Below the pieces are notes generated by a model that saw nothing but the letters and a program-made list of their open reading frames with translations, made no database searches and had not been told where the DNA came from. From JADJLQ01 sp034439915 (GTDB lineage: Bacteria > Bacteroidota > Bacteroidia > Chitinophagales > Saprospiraceae), in the NCBI GenBank assembly GCA_034439915.1, contig JAWXBI010000305.1, positions 1-24,877 of the forward strand: a stretch of DNA of 24,877 nt. The letters are read 5' to 3'. Shown here one piece after another: positions 1 to 7,220 of the stretch (its first letter is position 1; each line of letters opens with the position of its first letter). Position numbers and translations under genes: made by a program.

Positions 1-27
1 AGTAGAATGTTGTGAATTATATATTCC

Positions 28-1200
28 TCATTGTAATTTAAATTGATTGTTAAGTTTTACCAGAATTATCTCTTTGGCATTATTATAACTTCCGGCCAAA
101 AGGTATCCACCGTCCGAAACCGAATTTGCGGCTGTGAATTCAATGGATTTATTTGATTCTTTAAACTCATAAGTAGTTTCCACGGACAAGGAGGCCGTTA
201 ATAGGGCGACTTCACCAAAATAGTCTACACCGAGGGTCTGACCCCCCCATCCACAGGCAATATATTTGCCATTAGTATGCCTGGCCCCACCCAAAAATCC
301 ACTTTCAGCCAACAAGGGGAACTGATCAAATTTACCGATCTTATCTCCATTGCCATTGATACTGGTCACATAGGCTTGACGTTTTAGTTGGGTTACTATT
401 CCGTCTATGATGACAAAACCATCTCCTGCACCCGGTACTAAGACACCTGTGCCTCCTCCGATATCCTCCAGGCGCTTATAAGCAATTAAGGGTTTAAGCA
501 TTTCATCAATTTTCATAAAGAAAGGGATAGGTATGCTGATACCAAAATTGTAACCCATGATACCAATGGATGTCCCGTTTAATATCATGGATACCGGGAA
601 ATATCTGCCAAAAATTGGATTGGTAATGGTTGCACTGTCCAGTAAGTTACCATTGTCCGTATTGATCCGCAACAAGAAGGGGAAATTGGATGTAAATGTG
701 CCATTGTTTCCTGCTACGATCAATTCTCCTTTTGAACTTAAAATCAGATCGCCCCCTTTTTCGTCTCTGCTGGCGATACCATAGGTCTTCGCCCAGGCAA
801 TCGTCAGATCGGGCCGGAGTTTTGCAGCAAAAATTTGTGAAGCACCTCCTCCTCCTTCAGACCCTTCAATGAGATATCCATCTGAAATACGAATTAATTT
901 GCCTCCAAGGATTTCACCAAAGTTGTTTCCAAAGCTGGTAATTTTTTTTTCAAAACTTCCTGTTTTAGATGTTTTGATTATAAAAATAGTTGAAAAAAAA
1001 TTGACATCATACATCTGTCCGCTGATAATATAACCTCCGTCGATAGCTTCGACCACGCTTTCAACGGAAACGGTTTTATTGGCTTCAGCGACAAAATGAG
1101 TTTCGAAATTGGGCAGAGTAGTAATAATAGTGTCGTCTATTTTTTCCAGGCTGCAGGAGCCCCCCCAGATGATCAATACGAATAGGAGAAAAAATTTCAT
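28..1200 (-). CDS. Lipoprotein with seven DGGY-type repeats (predicted beta-propeller)
   Basis: This 390-residue protein begins with a short hydrophobic signal and a probable lipobox ending at Cys16 (WGGSC), followed by SLEKIDD. Acidic residues just after the lipidated Cys resemble surface-export signals of Bacteroidota lipoproteins, which is inference. Seven spaced repeats of the form DGGYIxxG are visible: DGGYIISG, SDGYLIEG, SKGELIVAG, NGTSIGIMG, DGFVIIDG, NGKYIACG and DGGYLLAG. Seven such units fit a seven-bladed propeller, a fold common among Bacteroidota proteins with this repeat. No catalytic residues are recognisable. It is the last gene visible in the minus-strand run, 11 bp after its paralog at 1212-2399, which has the same CxLE[KR]I start to the mature protein. 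The likely role is binding or scaffolding at the cell surface. The lipoprotein call is fairly safe; the function is unknown. Confidence 0.85.
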   Translation of the reverse strand: MKFFLLFVLIIWGGSCSLEKIDDTIITTLPNFETHFVAEANKTVSVESVVEAIDGGYIISGQMYDVNFFSTIFIIKTSKTGSFEKKITSFGNNFGEILGGKLIRISDGYLIEGSEGGGGASQIFAAKLRPDLTIAWAKTYGIASRDEKGGDLILSSKGELIVAGNNGTFTSNFPFLLRINTDNGNLLDSATITNPIFGRYFPVSMILNGTSIGIMGYNFGISIPIPFFMKIDEMLKPLIAYKRLEDIGGGTGVLVPGAGDGFVIIDGIVTQLKRQAYVTSINGNGDKIGKFDQFPLLAESGFLGGARHTNGKYIACGWGGQTLGVDYFGEVALLTASLSVETTYEFKESNKSIEFTAANSVSDGGYLLAGSYNNAKEIILVKLNNQFKLQ

Positions 1201-1211
1201 GTGCTTAAGAT

Positions 1212-2399
1212 TTATTGATAATTACCCTGCGAATCCATTTTAAAAACAAGAATTTCACTATTTCCGATAAATGAATTTTCTTCAGCTACAATAATATAGC
1301 CGCCATCTTTAGTAGCTTTCATATCCTGAAGATTGACAGTTATATTACTAAAATGATTTTCCCAGATCTTGCTTCGATCGCTTAATCTTCTTTTTGAAAT
1401 ATAGACTTCAGGCATGGCACTAAAGCTTTGAGTATATCCGGCAACCACAATTTCATTATCATTGCTTTTAACTATTGACCATAATTCATCTGCATTGGCT
1501 CCGCCCCAATTGTAGTTCCACAGGTTACCTCCAATATCGTTGTATGCCGCCAGGTTAAAATTATGGCTATCGTTATTCAACAAAGTACTTCCGGCAAGGA
1601 TCAAATCACCGTTGTTCATTTCGGTCACCCCATAGCCTGGAATAAAGTTAGAACCGGTACAAAAATTCTGCTCCCATTGATAACTGCCATCTTCCTTGCA
1701 TTTTAAAATATAACTGCAATAATCATTGGTCGATATACCGCCAATAAAAACAATTTTATTGTCCACTGTTTTTTTCATCCGGTATAAATAGACGGATTCC
1801 ACTTTGAAGATGCGATTCGTACTGAGCAATTTGCCATTGATACTATACCGGGCATTTATAATTACAGTATTACTGCCTGTCGGAGGTTGGCTGGTATATC
1901 CAAGAACAAAACTGGTATCGTTAAACAAAACCACCCCTACACCTCTTTCTGTGCTATCGACTGATCCTACAACTTTGGTCCAAAGGGTATCCAGATCCGA
2001 ATTTACACGCAATATGTACACATCACTCCTTCCATTGGACCTCCCATAAGAACCGCATATAATAAATCCCCCGTCGGATGTTTCCAAAGCACTATGCGCT
2101 TCATCACTAAAAGCACCGCCATACGCTTTCTCCTTTAGAAATTTCCCATTGACGTCTATCTTTACCAGATAAGCTTGTTTATTGCTGGTCACAAAACTTT
2201 CCGATTCACCGGTAATGAGATAAGCTCCGTTTTTGGTGACCAGAATATCGTGTGCCATATCATCCTTGCCGCCACCCAATTTCACTGAAAACTTTGCACC
2301 TAAGCCCCCGACACTGGTACCTTCTTCTATCCTTTCCAGGTTACAACTTATCCAGACCCCCAAGCAGAACAGCATAATATATTTCATCTTAATTTTCAT
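1212..2399 (-). CDS. Lipoprotein with seven DGGY-type repeats (predicted beta-propeller)
   Basis: This 395-residue protein has a hydrophobic N-terminus and a lipobox-like WISC ending at Cys19; the mature protein starts CNLERIEE, echoing the downstream paralog. Seven repeats are visible: NGAYLITG, DGGFIICG, DTSFVLGYT, DNKIVFIGG, NGDLILAG, DNEIVVAG and DGGYIIVA. Between them lie stretches such as KAYGGAFSDEAHSALETSDG, typical of the GGxxxDxAxSIxxTxDGGYI repeats found in Bacteroidota surface and secreted proteins. The start used here is the first ATG, one base after the stop of the preceding gene (TAATATG), which suggests translational coupling. A second ATG four codons in (2385-2387) is equally compatible with the signal peptide. 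A seven-bladed propeller is inferred from the repeat count. The ligand and role are unknown. Confidence 0.85.
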   Translation of the reverse strand: MKIKMKYIMLFCLGVWISCNLERIEEGTSVGGLGAKFSVKLGGGKDDMAHDILVTKNGAYLITGESESFVTSNKQAYLVKIDVNGKFLKEKAYGGAFSDEAHSALETSDGGFIICGSYGRSNGRSDVYILRVNSDLDTLWTKVVGSVDSTERGVGVVLFNDTSFVLGYTSQPPTGSNTVIINARYSINGKLLSTNRIFKVESVYLYRMKKTVDNKIVFIGGISTNDYCSYILKCKEDGSYQWEQNFCTGSNFIPGYGVTEMNNGDLILAGSTLLNNDSHNFNLAAYNDIGGNLWNYNWGGANADELWSIVKSNDNEIVVAGYTQSFSAMPEVYISKRRLSDRSKIWENHFSNITVNLQDMKATKDGGYIIVAEENSFIGNSEILVFKMDSQGNYQ

Positions 2400-2400
2400 A

Positions 2401-3834
2401 TTATTTAATCAACAAATAATCTTCATCCATTGTACGCCAGGATTCCGAATTGTCAATCGTTGAAGGCAATAAAATAACCCGGTATTGAATCTTCGAGTTT
2501 TTATCCAACTTCAGAATTATGTTTTTGAGTGCATTCAGATCATCTTTATTAAACGCCAGCAGTTGCACACGGGGATTACGCAGAAAGGAGTACCGGGTCC
2601 AGATTTCAACACGTTCCGGTTTATTTTTTTCCAGCCAGGCAGGATCCAGTTCAACATCCAGACTTTTTTCAATGAGGTCCAATTGCTCCAGGGTACTGGT
2701 GATATCAATCATCGGCTTCCAGGCAGTAAGGTAATTCCAGGGCATGGTAATTCGTTCTCCGGAATCATTGGTTTCAATAATCCGGTATCTGGGTGGTTTA
2801 TTCATTTTTACGGCATAAGGAAAATTAACCGTCATGGTATGTTCGTCCGGTCTGGCTGCAGAAAATTTTAACTCTCCGGTGACCGGGTTGCCACTCACGC
2901 CCTGTGCTTCGAGTTGGAAAGTTTTAAAATAAAGATCCGGACGCATTTTATTACTGAAGTCATGGCATCTTATTTCTACATAAGCATAAGCCGGCGGGGT
3001 ATTATTTTGATTGATATCTATTTTTTTGATGCAATTGGGAAATTGAATCAGATCAATGGATACCGAAAAACTATTGGCTCTAACCACCAACTGAGTTATG
3101 GACGTATCCGGTTCATTGATCTCCGAATTATTTGCCTGAAATGATTTTTTAAATTGCGGATCACCACCCGAAATTAATTCACGGTATGAACGGACCATGA
3201 CATCGGCATAAAATGCATAGGAAAAACTAAAGGCCAACCGGTTATTTTTAAGTTGATTTTCGATGAGTTGAGATTCGTTGTTGTCCAGGGCAAGGGTAAA
3301 ATTGCGTTCGGTCCAATATACGCCACCCGTACTGCTATTTCCCTGTAAATATCCGGTTAATTTTTTTATATTTTGATCGGCTGAAGATTCCATGGATGTT
3401 CCCAGATACGTCAAAGCCGATTCAAGATTGCGAATTGGGAGGGGCACTAATTTTATCCGTGGACTCAGTTGGAATAAGGCTCGTAGATTATCGAGGCCTG
3501 CCTGATCCATGCTTTCCATTTCAATATTCATTTGGAGAATATTCGTAAACCTTTTATCTCCCTGATCGCCGGATAATGAAACGCCGGTATATCTCAATTG
3601 GGTCAGCACAAAATCCGGTTTACCATTCTCCTTCATTTTCAATTTTAATTTGCCGGGTGCATAATATTTAAGGTTGGGATTGTGAAAATCTCCAAAGAGT
3701 ATAAAATCCTCTTTCATACTTCTTGATTCCCATGCAGGTTGTCCGAAAGAAAAATTTCTTACACTAAGCAGACCGCATAAAATAAATGGCAGTACAGGAA
3801 GGACAAGTGAGTTGCTTTTTAGATTGTACTTCAT
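2401..3834 (-). CDS. Exported protein, remote member of the operon's paralogous family
   Basis: The open frame extends upstream to 3993, but that would overlap the preceding gene by 137 bases. The ATG at 3832-3834, which gives MKYNLKSNSLVLPVLPFILC and a signal peptide ending near residue 31, is the credible start and leaves a 22-bp spacer. The 477-residue product has no named domain I recognise. It still carries family hallmarks: residues 49-82 (DFHNPNLKYYAPGKLKLK, then GKPDFVLTQLRY) match the YYYLPxxLRL...GKPxFSFLRY block, and FTLALDNNESQLIENQLK near 179-196 matches the xxLLxxxGAxLLxETFK block. The C-terminus has two YR-containing strands (YRIIETNDSG and YRVILLPSTI) in the places of the paired C-terminal beta units. 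It lacks the VNLDDP block. I infer a diverged paralog, probably in the periplasm or at the outer membrane. Confidence 0.75.
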   Translation of the reverse strand: MKYNLKSNSLVLPVLPFILCGLLSVRNFSFGQPAWESRSMKEDFILFGDFHNPNLKYYAPGKLKLKMKENGKPDFVLTQLRYTGVSLSGDQGDKRFTNILQMNIEMESMDQAGLDNLRALFQLSPRIKLVPLPIRNLESALTYLGTSMESSADQNIKKLTGYLQGNSSTGGVYWTERNFTLALDNNESQLIENQLKNNRLAFSFSYAFYADVMVRSYRELISGGDPQFKKSFQANNSEINEPDTSITQLVVRANSFSVSIDLIQFPNCIKKIDINQNNTPPAYAYVEIRCHDFSNKMRPDLYFKTFQLEAQGVSGNPVTGELKFSAARPDEHTMTVNFPYAVKMNKPPRYRIIETNDSGERITMPWNYLTAWKPMIDITSTLEQLDLIEKSLDVELDPAWLEKNKPERVEIWTRYSFLRNPRVQLLAFNKDDLNALKNIILKLDKNSKIQYRVILLPSTIDNSESWRTMDEDYLLIK

Positions 3835-3856
3835 GGAGTTAACACAATATCCGAAT

Positions 3857-5194
3857 TCATTTTTTAGGAAAATCTGGAAATATGGCCTTGATTTGTTCCC
3901 TGCCAAAAACAATGATGTTAGCGCCATTGTTTTTTTGCCATCCGGAATCATAACTTTTACCATCTGGCATGATGAGTAAAATAGTATATTCAAATTGAGG
4001 GTTTTTTCCTACCGGTACATACAGTTGGATGTCTTTAATGGTGCCCCCATCCTCAATGATATTGATGGGGTCTTTTAATATTTTGGTTCTGCCATTAGGA
4101 TCCAATTGAAAAGACTGAACCTGGATTTTTATTTTAGCTGCGCCGGTATAAGCGATGGGGTCGAGAATTTCGATAGTCATTGGTTTAAGGACAGAGCCGC
4201 CTGTGCCTTTAGTCAATCGTTCGATGATTTCGTTGTCACATTCCTTGCATTTTTTGACTACATAATCGATCCAGATTTTATTAGTTTTTAAATCGCGATC
4301 GATCCAATCCGGCACTAGTCCTGCATCAAATTTTATTTTAGTGGCTTCCGCTATTTCTACATCTCCCATCTGCCAGGTATATACTGTCGGTTTTTTATTC
4401 ACTATTCGAAGCAAGTGCAGATTTTTTACAATGATGGGATAAGGGTATATGTTTTGCCAGGTATTATTTCTCCAGTTATCTTTTGTTAATTCAGCCGTAC
4501 CAAAAGTTTTTCGGTCATCGAGTTTCAGGATAACGGAGATAGGTTCTGCGGGTGCACTCCCACTTGGGGTAATCATCATTTCACCTTTTATTCCATTATC
4601 GCCGAAAAGAAAATTACAGATATTGGCAACATCGATGGCATCATTTGCCCGAAGGGCAAAGGTGAGGGGTTCTAAAAAATTGGCCGGTACTTTTACTTCA
4701 AGACTTTTAGGGTCAAACAAACTACCCCAGGCACCGGAGAATATCAATTTGCATTCGGTAGAGACAGGCATGGATTGAAGTTTTATATCTTTTCTTACTT
4801 CATTTTCTACCAGCATCTCCACCAAATCAAGTTGTTGCTGGCTGATATTAGGAAGCAAACGACCAGTGATGATAATACCTTTACCGGTAGATAAATAATT
4901 GATATGAAAATTATATCCATTTTCAGGAGTCCATTCGAGATAATATTGTTTGGGTAAAAAATAATATATGCCTGATTTGGGGTTTTTATCTTCATATACC
5001 CTGCCGGTGACATTGAGGAAATCAAAATAATCGAATTGGAAATCGAATTCACTTTTAATCAGGCTATTCAATTCAATCCGAATATTGGAAGGCCCTTCGG
5101 GTTCTATGGTGACAAGAGTCCCTCGATTGGATGATTGAGCCATCAGGATAGAATAACCCAAAACAGCCACGAAAAAACAAATGCCTGATTTCAT
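3857..5194 (-). CDS. Exported protein, remote member of the operon's paralogous family
   Basis: The product is 445 residues with a signal peptide ending near MAQ (residues 18-20). The ATG directly abuts the stop of the upstream gene (TAAATG), so translation is probably coupled. Family resemblance is weak but ordered: GIYYFLPKQYYLEW (75-88) stands for the YYYLPxxLRL block, and FEYTILLIMPDGKSYDSGWQ (401-420), then KNNGANIIVFG, corresponds closely to the FEYEITWxxxDGKxxxSGxxKNNNSIIFI ending of the member at 7221-9221. A CKEC motif (316-319) recalls the CxxC motifs in two full-length members. The middle third does not align by eye. The molecular role is unknown. It could instead be an unrelated beta-rich protein that converged on the same C-terminal pattern. 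Confidence 0.75.
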   Translation of the reverse strand: MKSGICFFVAVLGYSILMAQSSNRGTLVTIEPEGPSNIRIELNSLIKSEFDFQFDYFDFLNVTGRVYEDKNPKSGIYYFLPKQYYLEWTPENGYNFHINYLSTGKGIIITGRLLPNISQQQLDLVEMLVENEVRKDIKLQSMPVSTECKLIFSGAWGSLFDPKSLEVKVPANFLEPLTFALRANDAIDVANICNFLFGDNGIKGEMMITPSGSAPAEPISVILKLDDRKTFGTAELTKDNWRNNTWQNIYPYPIIVKNLHLLRIVNKKPTVYTWQMGDVEIAEATKIKFDAGLVPDWIDRDLKTNKIWIDYVVKKCKECDNEIIERLTKGTGGSVLKPMTIEILDPIAYTGAAKIKIQVQSFQLDPNGRTKILKDPINIIEDGGTIKDIQLYVPVGKNPQFEYTILLIMPDGKSYDSGWQKNNGANIIVFGREQIKAIFPDFPKK

Positions 5195-5752
5195 TTAATT
5201 GGAAGGTTTAAGTGCCGCTGCTGCCGGAAGGGGCATCAATCGTATTTCCACGACAGTATTATTGTTTGCTATTGTTTTTACTGACCATGCTTTTTTGCAA
5301 TCGAACAGATACGAACGGTTTTCTCTCAATAGCTTCTCCAGTTCGGAAAGTCCTTCTTCGATTACCGTGAGTCTTAAAAAAGAAGATTCCACCAAATTGT
5401 TTTGATAAATCTGTGAAGCCAGAGGTTTAAACTGAAGATTAACATCTATGGATTTAGCTCTTGTATTTAATTCCAAGGTCACTGGTGTAATTTCTTTTAA
5501 CGTGGTTTTTAATTTGCTCAGCACTTCAAATTTGATGCTGTATTTTTTTTCGGTGAAACCTTCGTATTCGCAGTTTAGTTCCATACCGACTCCTGTCTCG
5601 GATTGTACAGTGACTTTCATTTTGCTTTTAGCACTCTTACCCAGTATTGACTCAATATCATCTGCTAAATCTGAAATGGGATTCAAAGTGCGTTGCGCTT
5701 TAGCAGTCATGCAAATAAGTAAATATAGACCAATCAGTAAATCTACTTTCAT
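5195..5752 (-). CDS. Small exported protein of unknown function
   Basis: The product is 185 residues with a clear signal peptide (MKVDLLIGLYLLICMTAKAQ), probably cleaved around AKAQ|RT. The mature part looks mixed alpha/beta, with a possible helical stretch around SSFLRLTVIEEGLSELEKLL, and ends in a hydrophobic, alanine-rich MPLPAAAALKPSN. I recognise no domain, and I do not see the blocks of the surrounding paralogous family. Its stop codon touches the next gene's ATG without a spacer, so the two are probably made in a fixed ratio. It follows the metalloprotease gene by 55 bp. An accessory or chaperone-like partner is possible but unsupported by any motif. Confidence 0.8.
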   Translation of the reverse strand: MKVDLLIGLYLLICMTAKAQRTLNPISDLADDIESILGKSAKSKMKVTVQSETGVGMELNCEYEGFTEKKYSIKFEVLSKLKTTLKEITPVTLELNTRAKSIDVNLQFKPLASQIYQNNLVESSFLRLTVIEEGLSELEKLLRENRSYLFDCKKAWSVKTIANNNTVVEIRLMPLPAAAALKPSN

Positions 5753-5807
5753 AAAACAGCTTACTTTATTATAATCCTTGGAAAAATAGTTACAGAGGAA
5801 GACATAT

Positions 5808-7208
5808 TCAATTAAACCCTAATTCTTGCTTAATGCTTTCTATAGCAGCTTGTGTTTTTTTATTCCCTACCTTTTCTTTAATAGTAGGTCTCAATACCCA
5901 ATAGGCATCAATGTAAGGCTTTAATAAACTTGTATTTTCGAATATAGTACCAAATTCTGCCTCATCTTTAGCCCTGAAACTAGTAAAAAAATCACATAGC
6001 GCTAACGGAAAAAAATAGGGATTACCTTCTGAACGAGAAACTCCAAGTCCTATAGCAGTTTCAGCCATTTCGGAGGGTTTAGCTGCTCTGCATAATTCCA
6101 AAAATGTAATATCTACTGGCCAAGACGAGGCTCGATAAAATTGATGATTGCTAGAGTTAATTGCAGTCCAAAATACATCGGCTTTCATATAGAATCTACA
6201 GTTATAAAAAATCATACCCATTACCATTTCATTTCTAATTATATATTTGACAGGTAAATTTTTATAATCAAATTGAAAATATTTATTTCCGTTCATTGTA
6301 ACATCCTTTTTTGGTATCTTTAATGCAATGAGTTCATTGGCAAATGCTACATCCCCACTTGTAATTCCTACAGGTGCTGCTTCAACCAATAATCCACCAT
6401 CCGATGCGAATGAATTGAATGAAACCACATATGGGCTATGTTTTCCATATCTATTATACCCCATTTGAGGGAAATTTGCAAGAGATTCTTTAAATCCAGA
6501 TGCTAAATTTGGTAATACCTCTGCATAATAATGGGTGCCATCCGATCCATAATTATAGTATTTACTACCAATCAAAAACAAATGATCCCTTGCATTACTA
6601 TTGTCTTGAGTATGTGTAAGCTCATGAAGAAATACCCCTTTTTTGAATTCATTGATTCCTACAGAGCCTCCGTCATCAGCTTTAGTAAAATAGAAGTTTC
6701 CCATGGCCAGCTGTCCGGCAGCCAATGCCAATTGGGCATCAGAAGATGAAGGATTCGCAGCATAACCGATGGCACAAGGCCAACAACCATTAGGACCCTG
6801 ACAGGCTCCATAATGTGTCCATGCATTATTCCAATTGGTTATAGGGTTAGAAGAATCATCAATGAGATATACATAAACGATCTTACCAGAAATACTCAGT
6901 AACCTGCTTGCCCATACTTGTAAATAGAAGTCCCCGCCATTAGATTTTTCACACAAAAGAGCTTTTGCCATTGCCTGGGAACCTGCTAATGCACTGTTAG
7001 TCCAAAAATTTCCATTAAATTGATGATTATATATTTCTTGGTTATTTAATTGAATTACATTATTTGCAGTCGAGGCAGGTAAGTTTCCGTTGATTACATA
7101 AAATATCCGTAGTCTATCACTTATAAAGGCTCTTGCCTCCTGTGAAAAAGCATACATAGAAATAAATATTGATAGGATAATTATTAGTATAGTTTTCATA
7201 TTATACAT
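5808..7208 (-). CDS. Secreted HExxH-type zinc metalloprotease (putative)
   Basis: This 466-residue protein has a signal peptide ending at AFSQ (residues 20-23). The key motif is GVFLHELTHTQD, with HELTH at residues 195-199: two zinc-binding His and the catalytic Glu of an HExxH metallopeptidase. A candidate third ligand is Glu241 in FKESLANF, 42 residues downstream, as in gluzincins; Glu230 is an alternative. Upstream is a small Cys cluster (ACQGPNGCWPC, 135-145) that could form disulfides. I cannot assign a named peptidase family. Two starts are possible, at 7208 (MYNMKT) and in frame at 7199 (MKT). It lies 12 bp after a family member in the same operon, so maturation or shaping of the neighbouring exported paralogs is a reasonable inference. 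Sampled lines in this gene are more AT-rich than those in genes further upstream. Confidence 0.8.
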   Translation of the reverse strand: MYNMKTILIIILSIFISMYAFSQEARAFISDRLRIFYVINGNLPASTANNVIQLNNQEIYNHQFNGNFWTNSALAGSQAMAKALLCEKSNGGDFYLQVWASRLLSISGKIVYVYLIDDSSNPITNWNNAWTHYGACQGPNGCWPCAIGYAANPSSSDAQLALAAGQLAMGNFYFTKADDGGSVGINEFKKGVFLHELTHTQDNSNARDHLFLIGSKYYNYGSDGTHYYAEVLPNLASGFKESLANFPQMGYNRYGKHSPYVVSFNSFASDGGLLVEAAPVGITSGDVAFANELIALKIPKKDVTMNGNKYFQFDYKNLPVKYIIRNEMVMGMIFYNCRFYMKADVFWTAINSSNHQFYRASSWPVDITFLELCRAAKPSEMAETAIGLGVSRSEGNPYFFPLALCDFFTSFRAKDEAEFGTIFENTSLLKPYIDAYWVLRPTIKEKVGNKKTQAAIESIKQELGFN

Positions 7209-7220
7209 GTTTGAGAATGA

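Noticed and set aside
2485..2871. Plus-strand open frame of 128 codons
   Set aside because: It lies wholly inside the minus-strand gene at 2401-3834, which has a signal peptide and family blocks. The plus-strand product has no recognisable features.
3835..3993. N-terminal extension of the gene ending at 2401
   Set aside because: It would overlap the preceding gene and place 53 non-signal residues ahead of a good signal peptide. The ATG at 3834 is preferred.
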